Shown: positions 24,603 through 36,705, counted from the first letter of the stretch. The stretch: DNA of 64,000 nucleotides from Chlorops oryzae (GCA_020466095.1 CM035806.1:142559934-142623933), one strand, 5' to 3'. A program made the numbers and translations. The notes: generated by a model from the letters alone, not told the origin.

Positions 24603-25305
24603 CTGGAAGAGTGCAAATGGAAAGTAAATGTTTAATTATAATCCTGAATGCGCGCACATGTGTACATACCCTGTTGTCATGAAATTGTTTCGGTGTAAAA
24701 ACAGACCGGACCTTGCTCAGTCCATTTTGGACCGACACCAAATTTATATGAATTTTACACAAAACGTGACCGGTCTAGAGTCAAATTCTAGCGGATTTAT
24801 CTTCGTCTAGTCCCAAAATGAGCGTTCTTGGGTGAGTTCAGCAAAAGGGACTCACCCGCGTCCACCCCCCACACGCTTTGAAAAGGGACCGGTTGTTTTT
24901 CGATGACAGCCCTCTATAGTTAATAGAGGTGAGTTGAATGTATGGAAAGGCGACAGGTTCTGACTTCTTTAGGACCGACCCACGATCGACCTTGGACCGG
25001 TCATATTTACTGCAGGGTACATACATACGCACATACTATTTATATACATACATACACACGGCAAATGAAATATATAAGTACATGTGTAAATGAAAGCGAT
25101 CGTACGTGAAGACGCATCTTCTTTATACCCCATCAACGAAATAAGAGCAAACGAGCAAAACCTCAGAATATACCTACATATGTAAGTAAACAAGAAAAAA
25201 TAATAAAAAAATTAAAAAAATACTTATAAAAAAATAACAATGATATAACAATAACATCTATTTTGCTCAACTTCGTGAATTTACATTTCCCAGTAAGAAT
25301 GCAAG
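23128..25305. other. noncoding DNA with microsatellites
   Basis: No gene is recognised. It contains (GAA)n at about 24230-24262, (AAT)n and (AAC)n near 24405-24440, a pure (GA)n run at 24551-24599, and poly(T) at 23832-23854. Confidence 0.4.
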
Positions 25306-25748
25306 TTAGCATTTTTTTTTAACAATACCTAAGTCTATGAGATGCATTGGATCTAATGCAAATTGTGTCGCCATTTGAATGCCTGCCTCTTCTAATAATG
25401 GCATTCCATTCACCTAACGTTTTTGATAGTTTTCACCCGTTCGTAATGTGAAACATTCGTTTGTGCGGGGTAGTCCTTTGGATGTGTTATATACTGTTCT
25501 GTTATTCATGCGTCTTCCAACTTGGCAACATCTTGTACAGCCTTGCAGTATGTTATGGCCTAAGATTTGGCATAAAAATGCTTTTGCGGGAGAGTCGCAA
25601 ATAAATGCTCTTATTTGAACTTTTACTATTTTACTATACCATTCATGTTTATGCCATTTGTCATTAAATTTGTTAATTCTACAATAAAATCATGCACGAA
25701 GGAATCATCAACATTTGCTGGTTTCTTTTTTCCCCAAATAAAAGGGTT
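25306..25748 (-). pseudogene. decayed Tnp2-like transposase fragment
   Basis: On the minus strand, pieces in shifted frames line up in the order seen in a transposase-like family common in insect genomes. NPFIWGKKKPANVDDSFVHD is followed by VQIRAFICDSPAKAFLCQ, a Cys-rich CTRCC segment, LEEAGIQMATQF and finally ALDPMHLIDLGIVKK. Stops interrupt it (after GIVK and after YQKR) and at least one frame change occurs, so it is dead. The MHLxxLGVxKK-like end and the VKIRAFICDAPA-like centre are what I recognise. Which superfamily it belongs to (CACTA/Tnp2 or a relative) I cannot settle. Confidence 0.7.
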
Positions 25749-26328
25749 AACCATAAATTTTGTTCATGGATTTTCACATTAACATGAATTTTGATGTTTG
25801 ATTTGAAATTAACATGCATTTTGGCAATTGATTTTATGTTATAAATATTAAACAAGTAAGGGTGTTATAGTCAGGCGAGCCTGACAATAAAATACCCGAC
25901 ATACACACATGTTTAAATAATTTTTGAACCACGCCCAAAAAACAGGACCACTAAGTAATAATATTCAAGAGCTTTTTAAGGCCATTAGGGGGCCCCATAT
26001 ACCGACTTTTTTCAAATTTCTTTATGAAACCCGCCCCTTTTCCACGCCCACTTTTCAACTTTTTTTGCAATTCTAATCGGAGGCTTAAATATACGGTCAA
26101 ATTCTAAGTTTCATTGAAATATTTCGAAAAAGTCCGATTTTGAGGCAGTTTTGGGATTTTTGTGACAGACCCTAGTAATGGAGGTACCCCTATAAATGGT
26201 CTGATCGGGTCCATTCTCGAACTTGATCTTACTCATGTCCCCGTGAGCACGCATAACAAATTTTGTCGAGATAGCTCAACTCCTTCGATAAGATAACTGT
26301 ATACAATCTCGACTGGTTCTGGGTGTTA

Positions 26329-27410
26329 ATTGACGGTTAGACGATATGGTTAATGACCAAACATTTGGTTGAAATCATTTGGTTAAATTTTGGCTTGTAT
26401 GCTCATTTGTCAGCAAGACATTTGTTTAGCGGTTACAAGATATGCACATTTTGTCACAAAACATTTGCGCACCACCAATTCTAGATAGTGTCCAAATATT
26501 GTACGGTCCCAAATTGCTTTTTCGGTTTGCTTGGGTGTTACACGATATGGACGATAGTGACCAAATTAAATTATGGCCAACTGTCAATTGACGCTGAATA
26601 ATATTGTTGTGCATAGAGTGAACACGTCGGACAGAGATTGTTTTAATAAAATTTTTAAAAAATGTCGCTAAATGCAAAAAATAAAATATTTCTTGCCGTC
26701 GTATTGGCCGGCTATATTTTTGACGACGATTCGGACCGAACTTTGTTTGAAAAGCTTTGTAAGCGTTCCGAGTTTGGGTAAGGAATAGGGTTACTCGACG
26801 GGACCAAGAAGGGTTTTGCGCAAAGTTGTACAAAGAGCTGGAAGAAGAAAAAGCCGAATTGTACAACAATTTTCTTCGAATGACGAAAGCTCAGTTCGAA
26901 AATCTGCTTTCGTTGGTTTCACCCCTTATAGCCAAAAAGGATTCAATTATGCGAAAAAGCATTTCGGCTTGTTGCTTGAAAGGCTCATTTTGAAAATATC
27001 GATACGTTGAATATCGATTTGTTTCAAAAAATTTTAGATTTCTGTTGAAATATACTTATTATATATACCTATAAAACCAATTTTTTTTAAAAACCGCTTG
27101 AATTTATCTTAAGTTTCGACACAAACGTTTGCCATTTGGTCATGGGTCTATTTTTGAGCTTGACCAAATGACAAATCAGCGCAAATTCGTCCCATTTGTT
27201 AATCAAATTTGTCCGTGTTGTCCCAAAGCGGTGTTACACGATATGGCTAGTTTGGCATCCAAACGTTTGGCTGCAGCATGAACAAACGTAACCAAATGAC
27301 ATTTGGCCATACGTATGGTTGGTGGTTACACGGTTTGGACTGGATTGGATCAAAAAATTACTCAAAAACAGCCAAAATTTGGTTACTAACCATATCGTCT
27401 AGCCTACCCT
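26329..27410 (+). mobile_element. PIF/Harbinger DNA transposon (1,082 bp, defective)
   Basis: It is flanked by TTA duplications (26326-26328 and 27411-27413). The termini match at 26 of 33 positions around the shared core TAGACGATATGGTTA. Related ACACGATATGG motifs recur inside near 26536 and 27236, like subterminal repeats. It encodes an N-terminal piece of a Harbinger transposase (26662-26993). The DDE catalytic region is deleted, so it would need help in trans. Confidence 0.93.
26662..26993 (+). pseudogene. Harbinger (HARBI1-like) transposase N-terminal fragment
   Basis: One frame starts MSLNAKNKIFLAVVLA at 26662 and stops at about 26781. A second frame (26766-26993) carries the strongest match, VWVRNRVTRRDQEGF, then CAKLYKELEEEKAELYNNFL, then RMTKAQFENLLSLVSPLIAK. 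That is the order and spacing at the start of Harbinger/HARBI1 nucleases (WVR...LxxRxxxGxxxxLxxEL...FLRM...F..LL..V.P.I.K.D). The frame shift between the two and the stop after KGSF show it is broken. Confidence 0.88.
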
Positions 27411-27466
27411 TTACACACAACCACACAAACGCAATATACCCTCGACACAGAGTGTCTCGGGTATAA

Positions 27467-28422
27467 AAAGTATAACAACATTCAATATTTAATATGTACA
27501 TTTATAAGTTTTAAATATTATTTCATAATTTATTCAATGTTAAATAAAAAGTGAATAAAAAATTTCTTAATTTTTTTTGTAAAAGGCAAGTCAAGACAGT
27601 CAGTCAGTCAGTTCGTCAAAATCGTTGAAGGATCGGAAATTAATTTGAATTCCCTTTCTATAGCTCATACAAAGTAAAATTTTATTCTGAATAAGACGAC
27701 TAAAAAAAAAAATACATTCATACCCACAATGTAGAGCTGCACTTATAGAAAGCCCGGTCACATATTCCGGCAGACGAACCCATAGATACAGTATTTGCAA
27801 TGCAATAAAATTAAACTTGTGAGAAATTTTCGATGCAAGAGAAATAGAGACTTCTCATTGACATCGCGAGAGCGAGAGAGTTTGATTGTAAGTGTGAGTG
27901 AGAGCGTGAGAGCGTGAGTGCGAGTGCGAGAGAGAGCTGATGCAGAGAGAAAATGCACTTCTAGTGATCTGTTGTGTTTTTCCAACATTACAGCGACTGT
28001 TAATTGCAACAGTATTAGTTGACAGCGATGTTGGCGATAACAGACCGACTAATTGAAACTTATGGGGGCCACAAGAACGCTGTTAAAATGCTAACGCAGA
28101 ATGTTATCTGTAAGCAGAAGAATCACTTTTAGCTCAGACAAAACGAGGGGGAATTTTGCAATAAACTGAGTTCGAGTGAAAATTTTCTGATTAACTTTTA
28201 ATAAAGAACCAAATTTGAACATCATATTAATTCAAACATTTACATCATGAAAATTTTTTCAAATAAAATAAGATCAAAATAAATTAATTTTTTTCGGTGT
28301 ACCTACTTCCGTTTTCGCGCCACTTTCTGGGTATTTTGAAAATATACCTTTAAGTGTCAACCCCCTTCAGCAAAAGTAAATTTTGTCAAAATCAAAAGGT
28401 ATCTTTTTTATACATACATATA
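27467..28422. other. AT-rich noncoding DNA
   Basis: No gene is recognised; A/T tracts and a GAGAGC-rich patch at about 27866-27940. Confidence 0.35.
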
Positions 28423-28656
28423 CACTCAAAAAAATAAAATGTAATGTCAACAATTTTATAGTTTGTCACAACAATTTTGTTGTTTAAATCGTTCCCAACA
28501 ACTTAAATTGTTCTAAAAAAAAAAAATGAAAATTCTTCAAACTACAAAAAAAATTCTTCGCATGACCACAGAAATTGAAAATTAATTCTTGATGCAACAA
28601 GTTTTTCAATAACATTTTCTCAACAATGTAAAGTTCTTGAGCAACTTTTTTGAGTG
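28423..28656. mobile_element. TA-flanked MITE (234 bp)
   Basis: Ends CACTCAAAAAA and, inverted, CACTCAAAAAAGTTG are each flanked by TA. The interior is AT-rich with internal AACAATTTTGTTGTT palindromes. TA duplication suggests a Tc1/mariner-type origin. Confidence 0.75.
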
Positions 28657-28785
28657 TAGGCATATGTATTTATTTATAAAAACTTAAGTGCACGTAGAGG
28701 AAGATCATAAAAAACTCAAGCAATTGGAAAAGAAACCGAAAATTCAACATTGAATGAAATTTTTAAATCCCCAGCGGCAGCGAAC

Positions 28786-28995
28786 AGTGCCTACCGCCTA
28801 CAAAGTATACGAGACTGTAAGCGACCTGCCTATTAATAGCTACAAAGTATACGAGACTGTAAGCGAACTGCCTACCAATAGTTTACTTTGTGCGGTGGTA
28901 GTAGGCGTTCACTCTGCAAAACGGCCACGCTCGAACAAAAGTATACTAGGATGGTATATGAGGTCGAATGCATTACCGCCTACGGCCTACAAAAT
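28786..28995. repeat. inverted copies of the 43-bp hairpin repeat
   Basis: TGCCTACCGCCTACAAAGTA and two units with ACGAGACTGTAAGCG are the reverse complement of the array end at about 1600-1690. The GGCGGTAGGCAC boundary and the flanking CGGC/GCTG bases are also shared. About two units survive, then diverged remnants to 28995. Confidence 0.85.
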
Positions 28996-29091
28996 GTGTT
29001 ACGATTCATCAAAAATACCTGGCACGGTCTTGTTAAATGGTTTCATTTACAAATAACAGTAAAACTTCGTTGCCTCGAATCACTACTATGG

Positions 29092-29380
29092 GGCCGTTCA
29101 TATACTACGTCATCATACAGGGGGGAGGAGGGGGTAGCGCGAATGATGACGCTTTATGATGAGAGGAGGGGGGTCAATTCGCAATGATCACGTCATCATC
29201 TCTATCTTATAAGAAAACAGTAAAACTATATTAAATTTCTATTTGTTTGTGAAATAATAAAGGGATCAAAGATGATGCCAACGAGGGGGGCGGGGGGTTT
29301 GTTTGATGACGATTGATGATAAGGGGGAGGAGGGGTCTAAAATGGTCAAAAACATGCTGACGTAATATATGGACGCCCTA
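29092..29380. mobile_element. MITE with GGGCCGTTCATA termini
   Basis: Left end GGGGCCGTTCATATACTACG and right end, inverted, GGGCGTCCATATATTACGTC. The interior has repeated GATGATGACG and (GGGGA)n blocks. The same terminal motif occurs inside the repeat at about 20043. A superfamily is not assigned. Confidence 0.75.
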
Positions 29381-29403
29381 TACAAAAAAAGAAAAGACAT
29401 TTT

Positions 29404-30457
29404 TATACCCGACACACTCTGTGTCGAGGGTATATTGCGTTTGTGTGGTTGTGTGTAACACCCAGAACCAGTCGAGATAGACCATACAAAATATATATAG
29501 AAATGATCAGCGTCACCAGGAGATTCGAATTAGCCATGTCCGTCTGTCTGTCCGTCTGTCGTCTGTCCGTCTGTCCGTCTGTTTGTATACAGTTTTCTTA
29601 TCGAAGGAGTTGAGCTATCTTGATGAAATTTGGTATGCGTACTCACAGGCGACATGAGTAAGAACAAGAACGAGAATGGACCCGATCGGACCATTTTTAG
29701 GCGTACCTCCAGTACTAGGGTCTGTTACGAAAACAACAAAAACTGCTCTAAAATCGCGTTTTTTCAAGATATTTTGATGAAATTTGGAATTTGAACATGT
29801 TTAAAGGCCAGTAATATGATTTCCCAAAATTGGAAAAGAGGGCGTGGCAGAAGCGCGGTTTTCGAAAATTGTCTCCTACACCCGAAATTCAAATGGGACT
29901 TGAACGAAAGTTGGCACTTATGCCTCGTTTGTAGCCATAAACATCTTCCCCAAAATTTTTTTTGGTCGGTCCATTATTAAGGGTACCTTCAGTACTAGGG
30001 TCTGTCACAAAAATCCCAAAACTGCTTCAAAATCGGACTTTTTCGAAATATTTCAATAAAACTTAGGATTAGAGCGTGTATCTAAGCCTCGGATTAGATT
30101 TCAAAAAAATTTGAAAAGTGGGCGGGGCAAAGGGGTAGTTTTCATAAAGAAATTTAACAAAAGTCGGTATATGGGGCCAGTGGCGTAGCGAGACATTTCG
30201 GCGCCCGGGGCCCGATGGGGGCACAATGCAGGAAATGCCGCCCCCTCCAATCGGCCTCAATAAAAATAACTTCATAAAATTTGAAATATGATTTGGCGCC
30301 CGGGGCGACTGCCCCCTTCCCCCCCTCCCCCCTCACTACGCTACTGTATGGGGCCCCCTATGGCCTTAAACACTTCTTGATATGAAAAATTCTTTGAACA
30401 TGTGTGTCTGTGTCGGTTATTTTACTGTCAGGCTCGCCTTACTATAACACCTTTACT
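29404..30457 (-). repeat. GGTATAAAAAG/GTCY repeat family, longest copy
   Basis: Read on the minus strand it starts AAGTAAAGGTGTTATAGTAA at about 30457 and ends GGGTATAAAAA at 29404. A GTCTGTCYGTC tract lies at about 29528-29583, and repeated GACCCTAGTACTGGAGGTAC blocks are present. A 169-bp hAT-type MITE (30178-30346) interrupts it. Without the insert it is about 885 bp and has no coding frame. Confidence 0.8.
30178..30346. mobile_element. hAT-type MITE (169 bp), perfect 8-bp duplication
   Basis: Ends CAGTGGCGTAGCGAG and, inverted, CAGTAGCGTAGTGAG are flanked by TATGGGGC on both sides (30170-30177 and 30347-30354). The empty site is visible in the sister repeat at about 25990-26010 (inverted, GGGGGCCCCATATACCGAC). 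The interior is GC-rich with two GGCGCCCGGGGC blocks. Confidence 0.93.
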
Positions 30458-30633
30458 TGTTTTTTTTTTTTTTTTTTTGATTGAAGGAGACGTTTTCCGT
30501 GCCCAACTCAGATCGAGATATTGAAATTTAAGTTGTGAATATTAAGACTGTATATTAAGCCCAATTAAGGTCAGGTCATAACTCATAAGCCTGTGTGGCT
30601 GCCACCACAGTCCACAGTCCAGACAAAGTAACG

Positions 30634-30811
30634 TTCTTGTCACGTCCGTAGTAATGTATCTAATTGCCACTCGGGTCTATAAAGATTGATTTTGCTAAAT
30701 GTTAAAGTCCGCATGAACTGCACGAAAGGGTATTCAAACTTTAAACATTTATCAAAATCACTATTTGCAGATCCGAATGGCATTTAGATACATTACTACG
30801 GACGCGACAAG
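30634..30811. repeat. inverted repeat, MITE-like
   Basis: Arms of about 37 bp, with GTCCGTAGTAATGTATCTAA on the left and its complement TTAGATACATTACTACGGAC on the right, enclose about 100 bp. Confidence 0.8.
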
Positions 30812-30950
30812 GGCTATCTCCAGTTCTGTCAGAAATGAAAAAATTCATACAAAAAAAAACAACACTTCAGAAAATTTCTGATTCATTTCTGAAACGATTT
30901 TTATACCTATGAAGTTTTTCATTCTGGCAGAGCTCGAGATAGCCCCTTAA
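30808..30950. mobile_element. MITE with GGGGCTATCTC termini
   Basis: Left GGGCTATCTCCAGTTCTGTC and right, inverted, GGGGCTATCTCGAGCTCTGCC. The arms extend into CAGAAATGAAAAA. A second, half-length copy lies at about 62611-62690. It abuts the inverted repeat at 30634. Confidence 0.8.
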
Positions 30951-31781
30951 ACGTGAAAAAAATGTCCTTGTACTGAGCTGGAAAAAAACTCCATCTAGTA
31001 GCTAAAAATAGCGAAAAAATCTCAAAAATTTGACAACTCTTTCACCTGTTTTACCATTACGGGTCCATAGCTGTTAGACCGGTTCGAGTTGTATGCGAAT
31101 TCTTTGATTACATTGAAGGAAAAACAAAACTGGAAAAATCCCTCGAGCACATCAATTGTGTCCGAGCGGTTATTGATACCATTTTGGTACTGGCAAATAG
31201 AACATTTTCCCCAAAATCAGAGGAAAAACATAAAAATTACCCCCACCAATGAATATTTGGAATTCATAGCCCAAATGGAAAGAGTTCATACCAAATGCAT
31301 GAAGCAATATTCATGCAAACATCGGGACCGAACAAATCCTCAGAAGCAACCAAAAAACCAAAAAAAAAAATGATATTCTAGAGAATAGAATGAAGTTGAC
31401 ACTGATTTAGAAGAAAGCCCAGAAGGGCCCAAAAGTACCTAGTATTTAGACTGCTACTGTTTTTAGCAGGTACATAATTGCACCTGCATCCTCATACTAT
31501 TTAGTGACACATACATATATGTATGTATGTAGGTACATGTAAATATGATATAATAGATATTGCATAGTTTTGCGAAACTTCGAAGAGAAATAATACATTA
31601 TTTAAAATGATGATTCTTCAAATGCATTCTTCAATCATGGGACAAAATTTGAAATATGCAGGCAGTTCAAAAATTATACTCTTTAAGGGAAATGCAACCC
31701 TGCAACATCCAGCTCAGCTCCCTTGCGATCATTGACACACACACACACACACACGCGCGCGCGCGCAAGTACGTTCTTCTA

Positions 31782-32896
31782 CCCAGCCGGAAATTTTCTC
31801 ATAAAGGGAAAATTCATTAATTTTTTCATCAAGGATATCAAGGGGAAAATTTGAGTACTCCTCAATTTCAATGGCATTGTCATCGAATCAAGGTCTTATT
31901 CGTCGTAATACTAATGGCAATGTCATCGAAAGAAGATGGTATTCATCGTAATTTCAATGGCATTGTCAACGATAGAGGATGTTATAACTTTTTCTCTATC
32001 CTTGCGTTTGTTCTTGCTTAGTTTTCTGTAATAAAATAATCGATAACTTTCGATACTAGTGTAAGTATTTGATGAGGGTATTAAACATGCCATTTATATT
32101 TGAAGTAAATTTGCAAAATGCAAAAATATATTGTATGTCGCTGAAAACCCATCGATAAAAAAAAGTGTCAAATATCGATAGTGCTATTGATAGTTCGACA
32201 GCACTAACTAGATACATATTGTGAAAAACAAGTGAAGCTTCTTGAAGTGAACGAAATATATTTCAAGTTTTTTGAATCAAAAAGGCAAATAACTAAGAAG
32301 TAAATATGAATTCAGGTTTCAGCAGGAGCAACATAAAAAGATTCGCAGCAAAAAAATACCGAAAGTTCGGTGAAGTGAACAGGAATTCAAAAGAAGAAGA
32401 ACCTTGTGGATCCTCACAATGTTTTTTATAATAGCCGTAAGCAATTTTTTTAGAAAGCACAAGAAAATTCGATATTTTTTTATTTTATGAACCGTAAGGA
32501 GTTTTGTAATGGCAAAGGAAATTGTGATTCATTTTTTTTACAAATCGATCAAGTCTGAATTATAATTAAGTTCTTGAATATGTGAACAAACGACTGAGAA
32601 ACCAAAAAAATAAAACAAACAAACAAAAAAACGTAAGAAAAAACAACCAAACCATGTTTCATTTTCATTTCGAATCACTCCCGAACGATGACATTGTCTT
32701 GCAAAACAGGAGGTATCGATACGACGGAGTAGATCTACTCCACTTTCGATGACCAACTCGTGACATATACTCTTATGACGGCCAATGCCGCTTGTGTGTA
32801 AATTTCATTAGAAAGTTGGTGTATAATCAGGAGGAGTCGCGGCTCTAATGTCATGCTGAAATCATTGATTGTTTCACCGGGACATTTCCTGCTGGG
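31782..32896. mobile_element. CCCAGC-terminus DNA element (1.1 kb)
   Basis: Ends CCCAGCCGGAAATTTTC and, inverted, CCCAGCAGGAAATGTCCC are flanked by TA on each side. The interior has a diverged minisatellite (AATGGCATTGTCATCGA units, about 31867-31985) and TATCGATA-like motifs near 32180. Related to 4918-5401 and, by termini only, to 61987-62187. No coding frame. Confidence 0.75.
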
Positions 32897-35800
32897 TACC
32901 CACGCTTGTTAAAGATTCATTGAAAGAGTTGTTTTTGTTCTCAGTTTTTTTTTTTTTGCCTGCTATTGTTGGTAGGCACTTTCCTTTTATTTATTTTTTT
33001 TTTCTTTTTTTTAAGGATTTTCTGAAAAATTTTGACAAAAAAAATGTCTGTGAAACGATTGCGCTTTCGAAGACGATCGCTCGCGATCGCGCTTTTCCAG
33101 CCGCCCTCCCCCACTATCGCAACGACCTGTTGTCATGCCATTGGCGAATGATTTCTTCTTTCTATGTAGGTATGTACGTACATATATGTATTTTGTTTCT
33201 TTTCTAATATACATACTACACATATTTTCGTGATGTGATAAAAGTTATCTGTATCGGATGTTTTTTTTTTTCTGTTCTGTTTCTTCCACTTTTCTCTTTT
33301 CAAAAGCAGCACATATTCCGTAAACTAAAAGCAAAATAATAAAAACACAGCAAAACGCGCGAAGCTAACATAGAAAGAGAGTACAGATAGAGAGTATGAA
33401 CAGCGGTATGAACAGCGGGTTCGTGATCGAGATCGCGACAGAGTGAAAGATAGAGAGAGAGAGTGAAAAAGACATAAGGCGGAAGAGAAAGAAATTTAAG
33501 AATGAGCGAGCTACTTACGATCTCTTGGCTTCGTGAACGTCCACTCCTCTCTCCCGACAGGAATTTCGTTTCGTTTAAAAAATATTCATTTTCATTTTCA
33601 TTTGCATTTGAATTTCTCTTTTGAACTTTTTTCTTCTCTCGCTCTCGCTCTCTCTATCTCCCTCTCTCTCTCTCTCTCTTTCTCTCTCGATATTTTGCTA
33701 TTGTTATTATTATTGTGTTTTTTCGCACACGGAACAGTAAGATTATTATTATTGCACTAAAACACTTTTGAAACACGCTCGAGCATAAGATTTTATATAC
33801 ACATGTATGTGGGTATGCATGTAAATTAATATTTTTAATAATAATAAAAATAATAATTTTTTGTTTTTACTGCATTAAAAAAAAAGACCTATCGGCCCTC
33901 GAGTCTCTGTTGAAGAATTGTAAATGTAAATAATAAATGAGTTGAACACAGCAAAAGAAAAGAAAAGAGCCGACCTGAGCCGAGCTGAGCTGAGCTGAGA
34001 AAAGCACAGAGCAGAGGAATATTACTATCATAAGAAAATAATAATACTTAATAAAAATAATATTAAAAAAAATAAAAAAAACCGATAGCGACGGAAATCA
34101 TAGGAGTACCTATGTCACGTTTAAATTGCTCGAGGAACTGTGTCAATCACGTCTCGTCCCGCTTTGTTTCGTTTCCCCTTCATAGAAAATTTCATTCAAT
34201 ATTGTTTCTTGTTTCAATATTGTTTCGCGTTTCAATATTGTTTCATGTTTCAATATTATTTCGCTGAATAATCACGGCAGAGCAAACGATCGAGCGAGCG
34301 ATCGCGCGAGCGAGCGAGTGAACGAGCGTTATCACTTTTTGAACAACGAGCATCAAAACGGAACGAAAAAGATCTTAAAAATTAAAAAAAAATAAAATAA
34401 AAAATAAAAAACAAAGACAAAACAAAAACAATATTTCAAAAATAAAATATAACATTTTCTGTTTTTTTGTTTTAAAAACAAAGACAAAGAGGCAAAAATA
34501 ATTTAATTGCAGTTGCAATCTCTGCAACTTGTGACTGGCTGGCTGTTCTTCTTCTCAATCGACCATATTCTTTTCTCAAGCTACTTTAACTTGGGCTACT
34601 GCTTTCGAATTTAATTGTTCTTAATTTTTATATTTTTGGTTTTTAAATTTTTGTTTTGTTTTTTTTTTTTTTTTTTTGCTTAAAAATTCTCTTCTCTTTT
34701 GAGTTCGATTTTCAAAAATAAAATTACATAAATTTCGATTGAATTTTGAAAATTTGATTTCTTTTCTCTTTTGTTTTGTTTTATTTTTTATTTTATTTAC
34801 CAATTTTTGTTTTCTGTTTGTTTCTTTTTTTTCGTAAATATTCACATGCAATCGCGACGCGTTTTGAAACTCAAGCGCACAAAACTCGAAATTCAAACGA
34901 CGAAACGACGATGGCGATCACAACCTAACATGACAAGCGACCAAATACGAATGTTAGCGAACGAAAGAAAAAATTTAATTCGTGTGCACAAACGATTCGT
35001 TCGGCAATCCATATTTGTGTGTGTGTGTGTGTGTGTTGTTGTGTGTGTGGTTCGTGTATGCGGGTGTGTAGCAGAAGTGTTAAAATTGACCGTTTAACAT
35101 AGCCAACTGTTGCTTCGTTGTTGTGCTATGCTGCGCTATGTTATGTTATGTTGTGTTATGTTCTGTTACGCTCCGATACGCTATGTTATGTTATGCATTG
35201 TTATGCTTTAATGCGCGATATAGACACTTCAAATGTTGTATCAACTTTGAGCGTGTGTTAGTAGGTACCAACTTGAATTTGACTATAAACATGTCGTACG
35301 ATATTCATTTTTTTTTTTTAGCGAATTTCGAGTGCAAAGGACATGCGCTATTGTTTCGGCTACCTGGTTGCATTTAACAAAACGTATTTTCCCGTCGGCA
35401 AAACCTAAAAAAAAATTATGAGTGATGAGTATATCCAGCGCCACTTCTTTCTAATGCCGAAATCCTTTTTAATTCCCTCCTGTAACAGGTTCGAAGATTA
35501 TTAATTTTTTCCGTTAACTCTTTTTTGTGGTCTCCAGATATTTTTCTTTGAGTTCAATTGAAAGCGTTTCGTAGCTAGCGTTTTTTAAATTCCGGTCACT
35601 ATAATCTTTTGACTTAACATTCCAAAAAGCCGACAAACTACGATAACCTTCTATTGGTTCCAAAATAAAATTTTTTTCATTTAAGTTTTTGTTGTATGCA
35701 TATGCATACAGAGAGTTGTTTTTGCAATTTTAACTGTGAAAGTATTTGATGAGCTTAACTTCTCTTTTTCGTCGATAGTGAATCAACAGATTCCTATATT

Positions 35801-36376
35801 TGTTGCATTTTTTGGTCCCTTATTCGGTGACTCTTTTCTGCAACGAAAGTTTTTATTCTAGAAGAACAATAATTAATTTATTAATGTGAAAATTTATTTT
35901 CAAGCGATGCTTGAGAAAATCATCCATTTTTCTTCAATTTTTTCAATTAATATTCCGCTTGCTTCTAAAAAAAATTTCCGCTCTCTGTTCGATGTTCACT
36001 CGTTGAATTTCGCGCACAAATGAGGGTTGAACCAACATAGATATAGACCTTCAGACACACCGTCTAACATCGTTAGCTGCTTGACCAAAAATTCAAAGAT
36101 TTTGATTATCCGTCAGACATCGTAGGTGCACTCTTTCTCACTAGCACACGCTCAAAGTTGATGCAACATTTGACGAGTCTACATATATTCCCTATGTTAT
36201 GTTATATTATAATATGTTATATTATGCTATGTTATGCTATGCTGTCTTACGTTATGTTTTGATATATCAGGCGCAATTGCTTTAACATGTTAACTGTTTG
36301 ACTTAACAGCGCCCTGCTGCATTCTTCAACGGTGGGACAATTATCTTGAATTAGCAGATACTTATTTTGATTTTAA
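32897..36376. other. noncoding DNA, promoter-like patch and minisatellites
   Basis: No gene is recognised. A CG-containing GAGCGAGCGATCGCGCGAGC tract at about 34290-34330 resembles initiation regions of fly genes, but no downstream exon is evident. A CTATGTTATG-type minisatellite occurs at about 35125-35210 and again at 36195-36260. CT microsatellite lies at 33635-33690. Confidence 0.4.
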
Positions 36377-36705
36377 CCCTTTACTGCATCATACAATGAA
36401 ATAAGCGGAAAACAATTTTATTTTCGGTGTAAATGGATGTGATGGAAATCCATATCTACATGAAATATTAAATAATTGGAATAAAAATTGTCACGGTAAA
36501 TGGTCTTATTAATCCTTTACTGCGTGATATACATATACTTATATGCATAAGAAAAAAGGGGAAAACATTTTTTTTCGCAGTAAAACAAATTATTAAGGTT
36601 TCAAAAATAATTATCTATCGATTTTTTATCAAAAATTACTTATGTTTCCATTTTTTTATTTTTTATTATCCGAAAGTGCTTTATGGGTTCGTATGCGGTA
36701 AAGCG
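36377..36705. mobile_element. piggyBac-like MITE (329 bp)
   Basis: Ends CCCTTTACTGCAT and, inverted, CGCTTTACCGCAT lie between TTAA (36373-36376) and TTAA (36706-36709). An internal CCTTTACTGCGTGATATA copy at about 36513 repeats the terminus. Confidence 0.75.

Larger units (their letters stand above)
25856..27466 (+). repeat. GGTATAAAAAG/GTCY repeat family, copy split by a Harbinger element
   Basis: The left part (25856-26328) starts AAGGGTGTTATAGTCAGGCG and runs to CTGGTTCTGGGTGTTA. The right part (27411-27466) resumes TTACACACAACCACAC and ends TCGGGTATAAAAAG. The uninterrupted sequence CTGGTTCTGGGTGTTACACA is present, inverted, at about 29450-29475, which proves the split. Confidence 0.9.

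Noticed and set aside
34290..35100. Promoter and first exon of a gene (CG-rich GAGCGAGCG tract)
   Set aside because: No donor-acceptor pair or conserved peptide could be tied to it in this window; kept only as a note.
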